From NCBI RefSeq assembly GCF_002741015.1, contig NZ_CP016616.1:3319501-3383500 (forward strand): DNA of 64,000 nucleotides, given 5' to 3'. Made by a program: the position numbers and the translations under genes. Below the pieces are notes generated by a model that was not told the DNA's origin, searched no databases, and saw only the letters and a list, made by a program, of their open reading frames with translations. Shown piece by piece: positions 1-8,133 of this stretch. This DNA comes from Microvirga ossetica. GTDB taxonomy: Bacteria; Pseudomonadota; Alphaproteobacteria; Rhizobiales; Beijerinckiaceae. Position 1 is the stretch's first letter. Every line of letters starts with the position of its first letter.

Positions 1-2
1 GG

Positions 3-1223
3 AAGGCGTTCCAGGTCAGCATCGATGCTCTGACGAAGCGCGGAAGCGAGGACATCGAAGCGGTCAACCGGCATGCGGCCGCGCTCAAGGATCAGCGCTT
101 CACGCTGCTCGTCTCGATCGCGTTCGGCGGCACGATCGTCGCGCTTCTCGTCGGCTGGCTCGTCGGCCACAGGCAGATCGCGCGGCCGCTGAAGGCCGTG
201 ACCGAGGCGATCCAGAAGCTTGCCTCGGGCGATTACAACCTGCCCAAGGCGAGCGTCGGCCGCGATGAGGTCGGCGACATCTGGAAGGCGACGCAGGTCT
301 TTGCGGGTGCCATGCAGGATGCGGAGATGCTGCGGCAGGCGCAGGCCGACACGGAGAAGCAGACGGTCGAGCGGCGCAGGCACGAGATGATGGCGCTGGC
401 ACAGAGCTTCGAGGGCAGCGTCGGCGGCCTCGTTCAGCATCTGTCGGTCGCGGCCCAGCAGATGGAGGCGACGGCCCGCTCGATGGCCACCACCGCGCAG
501 CAGACCAACCAGCAATCGAACTCGGTGGCTGCGGCGGCGGAAGAGACGTCGAGCAACGTGCAGGCGGTCGCGGCTGCGGCTGAGGAGCTGGCGGCGTCCT
601 CGAACGAGATCGGCTCGCAGGTGTCGCAGACCTCCAGCGCGGCAGCGCGCGCGGTGGCGAATGCGCGCAAGACGAACGCGCTCGTCGAGACGCTGGCCGA
701 AGGTGCGCAGAAGATCGGCGAGGTGGTCGCGCTCATCAACACCATCGCGAGCCAGACCAATCTTCTCGCGCTCAACGCCACCATCGAGGCGGCGAGGGCC
801 GGAGAGGCCGGCAAGGGCTTTGCTGTGGTGGCCGCGGAGGTGAAGGAGCTCGCCAACCAGACTTCGCGCGCGACCGAGGACATCAGCGCCTATGTCAACC
901 AGATCCAGCAATCCACCACCGGCGCCGTCGAGGCGATCCGCGAGATCGGCCTCACCATCGAGGAGGTGCATCAGATCGCAACCAGCGTTGCTGCCGCCGT
1001 CGAGGAGCAGCAGGCGGCAACGCAGGAGATCGCCCGCAATGTCAGCGAGGCGGCGCGCGGCACCCAGGACGTGAGCGAGAGCATCGTCCAGGTCCAGGGC
1101 GCGGCGACCCATGCCGGTTCGGCCGCGTCGCAGGTGCTCGCCGCCGCCGGAGAGCTCACGGCCAATTCGCATGCGCTGAGCCGCGAGGTCGATGGGTTCC
1201 TTCAGGGCGTCAGGGCAGCCTGA
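3..1223 (+). CDS. Methyl-accepting chemotaxis protein, 5' end outside window
   Basis: Transmembrane chemoreceptor that passes ligand signals to CheA/CheW. The frame is open from base 3, so the sensor domain and start lie upstream of the window. The visible part begins with the end of a periplasmic helix, then one membrane segment (about nt 105-165, rich in L, V, I, G), a HAMP linker, and a long helical signalling domain. The conserved hairpin tip with the NLLALNATIEAARAGEAG motif is at about nt 758-815, followed by AAEVKELANQTSRAT. There is no CheR/CheB-docking pentapeptide at the C-terminus (ends FLQGVRAA). An internal GTG at 198 is not a true start because the membrane segment lies before it. 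The neighbours are single-domain response regulators, which fits signalling, but no kinase gene is visible. Family assignment is secure; the ligand is unknown. Confidence 0.95.
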   Translation, partial: KAFQVSIDALTKRGSEDIEAVNRHAAALKDQRFTLLVSIAFGGTIVALLVGWLVGHRQIARPLKAVTEAIQKLASGDYNLPKASVGRDEVGDIWKATQVFAGAMQDAEMLRQAQADTEKQTVERRRHEMMALAQSFEGSVGGLVQHLSVAAQQMEATARSMATTAQQTNQQSNSVAAAAEETSSNVQAVAAAAEELAASSNEIGSQVSQTSSAAARAVANARKTNALVETLAEGAQKIGEVVALINTIASQTNLLALNATIEAARAGEAGKGFAVVAAEVKELANQTSRATEDISAYVNQIQQSTTGAVEAIREIGLTIEEVHQIATSVAAAVEEQQAATQEIARNVSEAARGTQDVSESIVQVQGAATHAGSAASQVLAAAGELTANSHALSREVDGFLQGVRAA

Positions 1224-1287
1224 GCCGCCGCGCGGATAACGAATGCCGGAGCGCGGCTCTTAACGGCTGCGCTTCGGATCGCTTCCT

Positions 1288-1743
1288 TTACGCCGTCTTC
1301 GGCCGGGACCCGGCGCCATCGGCCTCGCCGTCCGTCTGTGCCCGGGCGGCTTGCGCCGTCCTAGACGCGGCGAGAACGCGGGTCAGCAGGGGCATGCTCG
1401 AATAGGGTTTGGCGAGAAAGGTCGCGCCGGGCGGAAGATCGCCCTGAGCCGGCCATTTGCGGCCCGAGGCGATGACGATCGCCACCGAAGGCCAGCGCCG
1501 ATGCACCTCCCAGGCCAGGTCGTAGCCGTCGATTCCGGGCGGCATCTCCACGTCCGAGAGCACCACATCGACCAGGACGCCCGCTTTGAGGACCGTCAGG
1601 GCCTCCTCCGCGTCCGCGGCCTCGATCACCCGGAAATGCGCATCGGAGAGCAGGTCGGCCGCAACCAGGCGAACCAGCGGCTCGTCTTCCACGAGAAGGA
1701 TGATGCCGGGGGACTGCTGACCTTGGGATTGCTGATCGGACAC
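1288..1743 (-). CDS. Single-domain response regulator (receiver)
   Basis: CheY-like receiver with no output domain, about 151 residues. The acidic pair is in LLVEDEPLVRL, the phospho-acceptor aspartate in VVLSDVEMPPGIDG, the Ser/Thr switch in IVIASGR, and the conserved lysine in FLAKPYSS. The C-terminal tail after the receiver (about 25 residues, Ala/Arg-rich) has no recognisable domain. The frame is open further upstream to 1905, but the receiver starts just after a GTG at 1743 (VSDQQSQGQQ), which I take as the start; a longer N-terminus is possible. It is convergent with the chemoreceptor and divergent from the next receiver. It probably accepts phosphate from a hybrid or orphan histidine kinase encoded elsewhere. 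Confidence 0.85.
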   Translation of the reverse strand: MSDQQSQGQQSPGIILLVEDEPLVRLVAADLLSDAHFRVIEAADAEEALTVLKAGVLVDVVLSDVEMPPGIDGYDLAWEVHRRWPSVAIVIASGRKWPAQGDLPPGATFLAKPYSSMPLLTRVLAASRTAQAARAQTDGEADGAGSRPKTA

Positions 1744-1892
1744 GGGGCCAGTTCGATGTCGGGACAGGGGCGACGATTCATATACGGTTCCGCTCGCCCG
1801 GGCCAGTCGGCGGCGACAACCCGGCGCAGCACTTTCGGTAGAACCCTCCGGGCATCCGCACGTTGATCGCGTATCGCTTCGCAGGGGCAAGA

Positions 1893-2330
1893 ATGAACGC
1901 CGCATCCGTCACGGTTCTTCCACGCCGAACCCCACCCTCCATTCTCGTAGTCGAAACCGATGTCCGGATCCGGTGCCTCGTCAGCGACGCGTTACGGGCT
2001 CTCGACTTCAAGGTTCTCGAGGCGAGTTCCGCCGATGACGCCCTGACGGTGCTCGAGGCCATGCGGATCGATCTCCTGTTCATCGCGCTCGACCTGTCGG
2101 GAGGGCGCAGCGTCCTCGACGTGGCGCGTCTCGCCCGCACGCGGCGGATGCACACCCGGATCATCCTTGCGTCCGACGGTGTGCTCGCCAAGACGGTCGC
2201 AGACGATTTCGGGCCCGTTCTGCGCAAGCCCTATGAGACGTCCCAGGTTGTAGAACTCGTCATCCGCGCTCTCAACTGGCCCGAGGTGCCGGGAACCCCG
2301 AGAGGAACCTGGCCGGTGGAACCAAGATGA
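1893..2330 (+). CDS. Degenerate receiver-domain protein
   Basis: A 145-residue receiver-like protein. The fold is recognisable: beta1 SILVVETDVRIR, helix SDALRALDFKVLEASSADDALTVLE, beta4 RIILASDG and the conserved lysine in VLRKPYETSQ. Aligned to the next gene, the beta3 segment DLLFIALDLSGG has alanine where DVVFSDVEMPG carries the phospho-acceptor aspartate, and the acid pocket is ET-D instead of ED-E. The usual PG turn after beta3 is also lost. It is therefore probably not phosphorylated in the normal way. The ATG at 1893 follows an AGGGG ribosome site, so I prefer it to the upstream TTG at 1863. It is the first of three co-directional receivers, with 21 bases before the next one. Confidence 0.8.
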   Translation: MNAASVTVLPRRTPPSILVVETDVRIRCLVSDALRALDFKVLEASSADDALTVLEAMRIDLLFIALDLSGGRSVLDVARLARTRRMHTRIILASDGVLAKTVADDFGPVLRKPYETSQVVELVIRALNWPEVPGTPRGTWPVEPR

Positions 2331-2351
2331 AAGCTCTGCGGTTAGAGTTCC

Positions 2352-2774
2352 GTGAGCACGACATCGACCAACATCACCCTTCGCGCCGATGCGCCTTCGC
2401 CGACCGTTCTCGTGGTCGAGGACGAGGTCCTGATTCGTCTCGTCATCGCGGATTACCTGCGTGACTGCGGCTACAAGGTCCACGAGGCGGTGAGCGGTGA
2501 GGAGGCGATTGCGATCCTCCAGGCGCCGGAGGTATCCATCGACGTGGTGTTCAGCGATGTCGAAATGCCCGGAAGCATGGACGGTTTCGCCCTGGCGCGC
2601 TGGGTCCGGGCCAACAAGCCGGGAATGGAGATCATCCTCACATCCGGGATCGAGCGCTCGGCGGATATCGCCGCGACCCTGTGCGAAGCCGGTCCATTGA
2701 TGAAGAAGCCTTATTCTTCCCAGGACGTCGTCGATCGCCTCAGGCAGCTCGCCGCGAAGGCAAGGCGCTCCTGA
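2352..2774 (+). CDS. Single-domain response regulator (receiver)
   Basis: A 140-residue CheY-like receiver without an output domain. It carries the full set of receiver residues: VVEDEVLIRL (acidic pair), VVFSDVEMPGSMDG (phospho-acceptor Asp), IILTSG (Thr switch) and LMKKPYSS (conserved Lys). The start is GTG at 2352. It shares the SDVEMPGSMDG block with the receivers on either side, so the group looks like tandem duplicates. The 'PGSMDGF' receiver subfamily is common as stand-alone regulators in Methylobacteriaceae and Rhizobiales, usually paired with PAS-rich histidine kinases; none is encoded here, so the partner is unknown. Confidence 0.85.
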   Translation: MSTTSTNITLRADAPSPTVLVVEDEVLIRLVIADYLRDCGYKVHEAVSGEEAIAILQAPEVSIDVVFSDVEMPGSMDGFALARWVRANKPGMEIILTSGIERSADIAATLCEAGPLMKKPYSSQDVVDRLRQLAAKARRS

Positions 2775-2844
2775 AAGCTTGGCCGTAAATGTTACGCCCC
2801 TGCAACGGATGGGAACTGGATTAAGGCAGGCCCGTTTCTGCTGC

Positions 2845-3258
2845 ATGAAGCCGCATCGCCGCATCGTGAATCAGCCTGTCATCCTCATGGTCGAAGACGA
2901 GCCTCTGGTTCGTCTCACTCAGGTCGATATCCTACGGGAAGCGAAAATCTGGGTCGTCGAGGCGCAGGATGCCGACGAGGCTTTCGAGCTACTGAAGAGG
3001 CGGCCCGATATCCGCGCGGTGCTCACCGACGTGAACATGCCGGGATCCATGGACGGTTTCGAATTCGCCCGCCTCGTACGGCAAGGCTGGCCGGAGGTCG
3101 GCGTGCTGGTCATCTCCGGCAAGACCGGTCCGGGTCCCGGGGACCTGCCGCCCAATGCCGATTTTCTCCACAAGCCAATCCTTCCCGACGATCTCGTCGC
3201 CGCCCTTCGGAAGGTGATGGCGGGGCATCCGCAAGGCTCGCTCACGCCTGAGGGGTAA
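2845..3258 (+). CDS. Single-domain response regulator (receiver)
   Basis: A 137-residue receiver-only protein with intact key residues: LMVEDEPLVRL, VLTDVNMPGSMDGF (phospho-acceptor Asp), VLVISGK (Ser switch) and FLHKPILPDD (Lys). Its DLPPNADFLHKP segment resembles DLPPGATFLAKP in the receiver at 1288-1743, so those two are the closest pair. The ATG at 2845 (MKPHRR) puts a short basic leader before the domain. In-frame starts at 2779 (TTG) and 2809 (ATG) are possible and none has a strong ribosome site, so the start is uncertain. Confidence 0.82.
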   Translation: MKPHRRIVNQPVILMVEDEPLVRLTQVDILREAKIWVVEAQDADEAFELLKRRPDIRAVLTDVNMPGSMDGFEFARLVRQGWPEVGVLVISGKTGPGPGDLPPNADFLHKPILPDDLVAALRKVMAGHPQGSLTPEG

Positions 3259-3384
3259 ACTACGCCTTCCGACTGTTGAGATCAGTGTCATTCCCGGCGA
3301 GGGAAGGGAATCTGCCTCCACGCAATGCGCTATGGATACCCTTCCCGGCCTGCGGCCGCCGGGGATGACACCAGGGGACTGCAG

Positions 3385-6300
3385 TCACGCGCGGACGGCA
3401 CGCGGTTGGCGCGAATCCTCAACAACCGTCGCCTCCGCAATACGCACCCACAGGCGCTCGACCTCTGCCTTCACCGTGTGAATCGCAGCCTCCTTGACGG
3501 GGCCGTAGCCGCGGATGTCCATCGGTGCCTTGGCAATCTTCAGAAGGTCACCGAGGTGCTGCGGCGCGAGGCTGGCAAGGATCTTCTCGATCTGCTCCTC
3601 ATACCATCCGATGAGCGCCCGCTCGGTGCGGCGCTCGGCCGTGTAGCCGAAAACGTCGAGAGGCGTGCCGCGCAAGCCCTTCAGCCGGGCGAGCACCTTC
3701 ATCGGCGTCTGGATCCAGGGGCCGAAGGCACGCTTGCGCGGGCGGCCGCGCGCGTCGAGCTTCGATGGGAGAAGAGGAGGCGCAAGGTGATAGTTCACCG
3801 TGAAATCGCCCTCGAACTGCTGCCGCAGCTCGTCGAGGAAGCCGGTCTCCATGTGCAGGCGCGCGACCTCGTATTCATCCTTGTAGGCCATGAGCTTGAA
3901 CAGCGAGCGCGCCACGGCGTCGGTGAGCATCTCGGAGCCGATGGCGGCTTCCGCCTTGCGGACCCGTTCGATTGCGGCCTCGAAGCGGGCCGCATAGGCG
4001 GCATTCTGATAGGAGCTCAGGAAGGCCGCGCGTCGCGCGATGACCTGGTCGAGCGTCTCCGGCTCCTCCGGCTTGTCGCCTGCAGCCTTATGCACGGCAT
4101 CGGGATCGGCGCTGAGCAATCGGCCCCAGGCGAAGGCTTGCCGGTTGCGCTCGATCGCGACGCCGTTGAGCTCGATGGCGCGCGAGAGCGCCTCGAAGGA
4201 CACGGGCACCAGCCCCTGCTGCCAGGCGAAGCCGAGCATCATCACATTGGCATAGACGGTGTCGCCGAGCAGCGTTTCGGCAAGCGCATTGGCGTCGACG
4301 GTTGCCATGTTGCCTTCCCCGACGACGCGCTCGATGGCGCGCAGGCGCGTGCGGCTGGCGAGATCCGCATCGCGGAAGCGCACCACGTCCCCGGTCGGCA
4401 TCTCCGCCGTGTTGACCACGGCGCGGGTGCCATGCCGATAGGTGCCGGAGGCCTTGGGCGAGGAGCTGACGACCACATCGCAGCCGATCAGCGCATCAGC
4501 CGCGCCCTGATCGATGCGGACCTGATACAGCTCGCTTGGCTGCGCCGCGATGCGAAGATAGCTCAGCACCGGCCCGAACTTCTGGGCAAAGCCCGTGAAG
4601 TCCAGCACCGACACGCCGCGTCCTTCGAGATGCGCCGCCATGCTGATCAGCGCGCCGATGGTGACGACGCCCGTGCCGCCGACGCCGGTGACGAGCAGGT
4701 CGAACGGCTTGTCGAGCGCCGGCAGGACAGGGGAGGGCAGCGTCGATGCCTGAGCATGCGCATCGAACCCCGACGTCGCCCTCGCCCGGCGCGTGGCGCC
4801 CTCCACGGTGACGAAGCTGGGGCAGAAGCCCTCGAGGCAGGAAAAGTCCTTGTTGCAGGTCGACAGGTTGATCTTGCGCTTGCGACCGAACGGCGTCTCC
4901 TTCGGCTCGACGCTCAGGCAGTTGGAGGCGACGGAGCAATCGCCGCAGCCTTCGCAGACGAGGTCGTTGATATAGGCGAAGCGCTTGGGATCCTCCATCT
5001 GCCCGCGCTTGCGGCGGCGGCGCTTCTCGGTGGCGCAGGTCTGTTCGTAGATCAGCACCGTGACGCCGGGGATCTCGCGCAGCTCCTTCTGCACGGGATC
5101 GAGATCCTCGCGCGGGTGGATCGTCACGCCTTTCGGCAGATCTGCGGGCTCGAACTTATCGGGATGATCCGACACGAGCGCGATGCGCGACACGCCCTCC
5201 GCCTGCACGCTGTGGGCGATGGCATGGACGCTCACGGGACCGTCGACCGGCTGGCCTCCCGTCATGGCGACCGCGTCGTTGAACAGGATCTTGTAGGTGA
5301 TGTTGGCGCCCGCTGCGATGGCCTGCCGGATCGCCATGGAGCCGGAATGATAATAAGTGCCTTCGCCGAGATTCTGGAAGATGTGGCCCTGGCCCGTGAA
5401 CCTGGAGGAGGCCGCCCAGTTCACGCCCTCGCCGCCCATCTGGATCAGGGACGAGGTCTCCCGGTCCATCCAGCTCGCCATGAAGTGGCAGCCGATACCG
5501 GCCAGCGCCTTCGAGCCTTCCGGCACCTTGGTCGAGGTGTTGTGCGGGCAGCCGGAGCAGAAATAGGGCGTGCGCGTCGCGCCCGGCACGGCGATGGTGC
5601 GCTCCGGGTCCGGCGTGAGCGCCGCCACGCGCTGCGCAAGACCGAGATCGGGGAAGATGGCGTCGAGGCGTTGGGCAAGAACACCGGCGAGGAAACGCGG
5701 GGACAATTCGCCCGTCCAGGGAATGAGCCGCTCGCCCCTCTCGTCGTGCTTGCCGACCATGCGCTCCGGCTTCGAGCCGGGATAATCGTAAAAGTATTCC
5801 TTGAACTGGCTCTCGATGATGCCGCGCTTTTCCTCCACCACGAGGATCTCGCGCTTGCCCTTCACGAATTCCAGCGCGTCGTGCAGGGCGAGCGGCCAGA
5901 CCATACCGACCTTGTAGATGTCGATGCCGTGCGCGCGGCAGGCGGCCTCGTCGAGGCCGATGAGGCGCAGCGCCTCCATCAGGTCGAGATGAGCCTTGCC
6001 GGCGGTGACGATGCCGTAGGTCGCACTCGGGATGTCGTAGATGCGGCGGTCGATGGGGTTGGCCTTGGCGAAGGCATAGACCGCATGCTTCTTCGCCTCC
6101 ATGCGCTCCTCGATCTGCGGCCCCGGCAGATCCGGCCAGCGATAATGCAGGCCGCCGGGCGGGGGCGTGAAATCGGGCTCCAGGAACTGGCGCGGCGGAT
6201 GCAGTTCGACCGAGACGCCGGACTCGACGATCTCCGATACGGCCTTGAAGCCGACCCACATGCCGGAGCAGCGGCTCAGCGCATAGCCGTATTCGCCGAA

Positions 6301-6855
6301 TTCGAGATATTCCGCGACGCTCGCCGGATGCAGCGTCGGCATGAACCAGCTCATGAAGGCGACGTCGGATTGATGCGGCATCGAGGAGGAGACGCAGCCA
6401 TGATCGTCGCCGGCGATCACCAGCACGCCGCCATGGGGAGACGAGCCATAGGCGTTGCCGTGCTTCAACGCATCGCCCGAGCGGTCGACGCCAGGCCCCT
6501 TGCCGTACCAGAGGCCGAACACGCCCTGGACCTGCCTGTCGGGATTGGTCTCGACCTGCTGCGAGCCCAGCACGGCGGTCGCGGCGAGGTCCTCGTTGAC
6601 GGCGGGCAGGAACTCGATCCGGTTCGCCTTGATTTGCTCTTTCACGCGCCAGAGCTCGAGATCGACGCCGCCGAGCGGCGAGCCGCGATAGCCGGAGACG
6701 AAGCCCGCCGTGTCGAGGCCGGCGGCCTGATCCCGCTTGGCCTGATCGAGCACGATGCGGACGATGGCCTGGGTGCCCGTGAGGAAGACGCGGCCTTTGT
6801 CGCGGCTGTACCGGTCGGCGAGCCGATAGGAATCGAGTGAGGGAGCGTGGTCCAT
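3385..6855 (-). CDS. Indolepyruvate:ferredoxin oxidoreductase, fused alpha/beta type
   Basis: A 1,156-residue cytoplasmic iron-sulfur enzyme that oxidatively decarboxylates arylpyruvates (phenylpyruvate, indolepyruvate) to arylacetyl-CoA while reducing ferredoxin. The N-terminal half is IorA-like, with GSPLGGVDLEL and the thiamine-diphosphate region GIGCHFMASWMDRETS then QMGGEGVNW. A ferredoxin-like cysteine cluster CEGCGDCSVASNC follows at about residue 635. The IorB-like gamma domain has the nucleotide-type motif VTGVGGTGVVTIGAL at about 710-725. The last 300 residues are the C-terminal extension typical of the fused bacterial enzyme. It is divergent from an Lrp/AsnC gene and lies beside the phenylacetate genes, so it probably feeds phenylalanine carbon into phenylacetyl-CoA. 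A long antisense open frame covering the gene is a GC-rich shadow. Confidence 0.95.
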   Translation of the reverse strand: MDHAPSLDSYRLADRYSRDKGRVFLTGTQAIVRIVLDQAKRDQAAGLDTAGFVSGYRGSPLGGVDLELWRVKEQIKANRIEFLPAVNEDLAATAVLGSQQVETNPDRQVQGVFGLWYGKGPGVDRSGDALKHGNAYGSSPHGGVLVIAGDDHGCVSSSMPHQSDVAFMSWFMPTLHPASVAEYLEFGEYGYALSRCSGMWVGFKAVSEIVESGVSVELHPPRQFLEPDFTPPPGGLHYRWPDLPGPQIEERMEAKKHAVYAFAKANPIDRRIYDIPSATYGIVTAGKAHLDLMEALRLIGLDEAACRAHGIDIYKVGMVWPLALHDALEFVKGKREILVVEEKRGIIESQFKEYFYDYPGSKPERMVGKHDERGERLIPWTGELSPRFLAGVLAQRLDAIFPDLGLAQRVAALTPDPERTIAVPGATRTPYFCSGCPHNTSTKVPEGSKALAGIGCHFMASWMDRETSSLIQMGGEGVNWAASSRFTGQGHIFQNLGEGTYYHSGSMAIRQAIAAGANITYKILFNDAVAMTGGQPVDGPVSVHAIAHSVQAEGVSRIALVSDHPDKFEPADLPKGVTIHPREDLDPVQKELREIPGVTVLIYEQTCATEKRRRRKRGQMEDPKRFAYINDLVCEGCGDCSVASNCLSVEPKETPFGRKRKINLSTCNKDFSCLEGFCPSFVTVEGATRRARATSGFDAHAQASTLPSPVLPALDKPFDLLVTGVGGTGVVTIGALISMAAHLEGRGVSVLDFTGFAQKFGPVLSYLRIAAQPSELYQVRIDQGAADALIGCDVVVSSSPKASGTYRHGTRAVVNTAEMPTGDVVRFRDADLASRTRLRAIERVVGEGNMATVDANALAETLLGDTVYANVMMLGFAWQQGLVPVSFEALSRAIELNGVAIERNRQAFAWGRLLSADPDAVHKAAGDKPEEPETLDQVIARRAAFLSSYQNAAYAARFEAAIERVRKAEAAIGSEMLTDAVARSLFKLMAYKDEYEVARLHMETGFLDELRQQFEGDFTVNYHLAPPLLPSKLDARGRPRKRAFGPWIQTPMKVLARLKGLRGTPLDVFGYTAERRTERALIGWYEEQIEKILASLAPQHLGDLLKIAKAPMDIRGYGPVKEAAIHTVKAEVERLWVRIAEATVVEDSRQPRAVRA

Positions 6856-6919
6856 GAGCCTGATCCCGGAAGGAGAAGCGCGATTGATTGGCTTCTCTAG
6901 AATAATCCTGAACTGCTGG

Positions 6920-7001
6920 TAGGAGTTTCCTATCTATTCCCGATTATGGTCATTATCGGTAGAAATTTTATTTTCGGGCCGTACAATGGGTAGGATTTAC
7001 C
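6920..7001. promoter_or_regulatory. Candidate Lrp/AsnC operator region between the oxidoreductase and its regulator
   Basis: The AT-rich divergent intergenic region holds a dyad TAGGA-gtt-TCCTA at 6920-6932 and a second dyad GGTA-ggatt-TACC at 6989-7001, with another GGTAGAAATTTTA-type element at about 6958. Repeated, spaced dyads of this kind suit an octameric Lrp-type regulator, and the second dyad is just upstream of the lrp-like start at 7017, which suggests autoregulation. Function is inferred from position and symmetry only. Confidence 0.5.
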
Positions 7002-7016
7002 AAATTGAGAGGCGCG

Positions 7017-7472
7017 ATGATCGAGCGTCAGGACGAGCATATTCTGGCGCAGCTGCAGAAGGAGGGCCGCACCACCAACCAGCAGCTGGCGGAGGACGTG
7101 GGCATGTCCACCTCGGCCTGCTGGCGGCGCGTGCGGGCGCTCGAAGAGGCAGGGGTCATCGTCGGCTATTCGGCCCTGGTCGACCGGGAAAAGGCGGGGT
7201 TCGCCACCTCCGCCATCCTGCACGTGTCGCTCGAGCGCCATGATGCGAAATTCGTCGACGAGTTTGTTTCACGTGTAACGGCGCGCGCCGAGGTCATGGA
7301 ATGCTTCGCGACGACGGGCGATGCCGATTATCATCTGCGCGTCGTCGTGCGCGACATGAAGGCCTACAACGAATTTCTCGACGAGTTCATGTTCCGGCTG
7401 CCCGGCATCCGCTATGTGCGCACCAACGTGGTTCTGAAGGAGATCAAGACCAGCGTGGCGCTGCCGTTCTGA
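7017..7472 (+). CDS. Lrp/AsnC family transcriptional regulator
   Basis: A 151-residue Lrp/AsnC protein. An N-terminal winged helix-turn-helix (about residues 1-55, with TTNQQLAEDVGMSTSACWRR as the recognition part) is followed by a RAM/AsnC ligand-binding domain (about 65-145, with FATTGDADYHLRVVV and YNEFLDEF). These regulators bind amino acids or related acids and control nearby catabolic genes. It is divergent from the arylpyruvate oxidoreductase, so regulation of that gene by an aromatic amino or keto acid is likely. The ATG at 7017 follows GAGAGG; an upstream TTG at 7005 is less likely. Family certain, ligand inferred. Confidence 0.93.
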   Translation: MIERQDEHILAQLQKEGRTTNQQLAEDVGMSTSACWRRVRALEEAGVIVGYSALVDREKAGFATSAILHVSLERHDAKFVDEFVSRVTARAEVMECFATTGDADYHLRVVVRDMKAYNEFLDEFMFRLPGIRYVRTNVVLKEIKTSVALPF

Positions 7473-7499
7473 GAGTCTGACCCACAATCCTCCGCCCCC

Positions 7500-7600
7500 A
7501 TCCTGAGGAGCCGCGAAGCGGCGTCTCGAAGGAGCTTCCAGTGTACGCTGGAAACGCCCTGATCCTTCGAGACGGATTGCTTACGCAATCCCCTCAGGAT
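7500..7600. repeat. Intergenic palindromic repeat with nested hairpins
   Basis: A long imperfect inverted repeat between convergent genes. ATCCTGAGG (7500-7508) pairs with CCTCAGGAT (7592-7600), and CGTCTCGAAGGA (7522-7533) pairs with TCCTTCGAGACG (7563-7574). Small hairpins sit inside: GCCGCGAAGCGGC (7510-7522), TTCCAGTGTACGCTGGAA (7536-7553) and GGATTGC..GCAATCC (7574-7591). The TCCTGAGGAGCCGCGAAGCG block is a familiar intergenic repeat of Rhizobiales genomes. It may end transcription from both sides, but there is no U-tract. Confidence 0.75.
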
Positions 7601-7654
7601 GAGGGCTCAAGGGGGAGCAGAAATTGAGCCAATCTCTGAAGCCGGCAGAGGATT

Positions 7655-8080
7655 CTACTTACTCTCGGACAGCAGGGCGTAGGCGAGCTGCGCCATCGCC
7701 ACGGGGCGCGCGTCGCCATCCGTCGTGAGCGTCACGCTGCCGAAGGCCATGCTGCGTCCGAGGCGGACGACCTTCGCCTCCGCCAGAACATCCGCGCTCA
7801 TTGCAGGGCGGAGAAAGTGCATCGTCTGATCGACCGTGGTCATGGGCCGGTAGGCGCCGGCCGCGGACGAGACGGCGAACACCATCGCCGTGTCGGCAAG
7901 GCTCATGAGCGCCTGGCCGCAGATCACGCCGTTGTCGCGGCACAGCCTGTCCGAAAACCGCATGCGCAGCACGGCGCCATCCTCGTCCAGGCTTTCGATC
8001 GAGAGATTGAGGTCCTGCACCCAGGGTGCGAAGACGCCGGTGATCATCTCCTCTGCGGTCGCGCGGTCGAACGTGGTCAT
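7655..8080 (-). CDS. PaaI-type hotdog thioesterase
   Basis: A 141-residue hotdog-fold acyl-CoA thioesterase of the PaaI family. The signature helix region is NGVICGQALMSLADTAMVFAV, in which the usual HGG is replaced by CGQ; the family's nucleophile/base pair is otherwise recognisable in the LADTA segment. The beta strands TTVDQTMHFLRPAM and MAFGSVTLTTDG follow. It is the last gene of a minus-strand group with the hydratase/dehydrogenase fusion (53 bases upstream) and paaZ. Such enzymes release CoA from stalled pathway intermediates. The window holds a second, more typical PaaI at 20085-20558, so this is a paralogue with a possibly different substrate. Confidence 0.85.
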   Translation of the reverse strand: MTTFDRATAEEMITGVFAPWVQDLNLSIESLDEDGAVLRMRFSDRLCRDNGVICGQALMSLADTAMVFAVSSAAGAYRPMTTVDQTMHFLRPAMSADVLAEAKVVRLGRSMAFGSVTLTTDGDARPVAMAQLAYALLSESK

Positions 8081-8133
8081 GTTTCCCCACTCGGTCGTTT
8101 GTGATCGTTCGTCCCGCGCTCGCTGGCGCGGGT

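Noticed and set aside
3325..6840. A 1,171-codon open frame on the plus strand
   Set aside because: It is antisense to the indolepyruvate oxidoreductase, low in normal domain patterns and rich in Arg/Ala/Gly/Asp, as expected for a GC-rich shadow.
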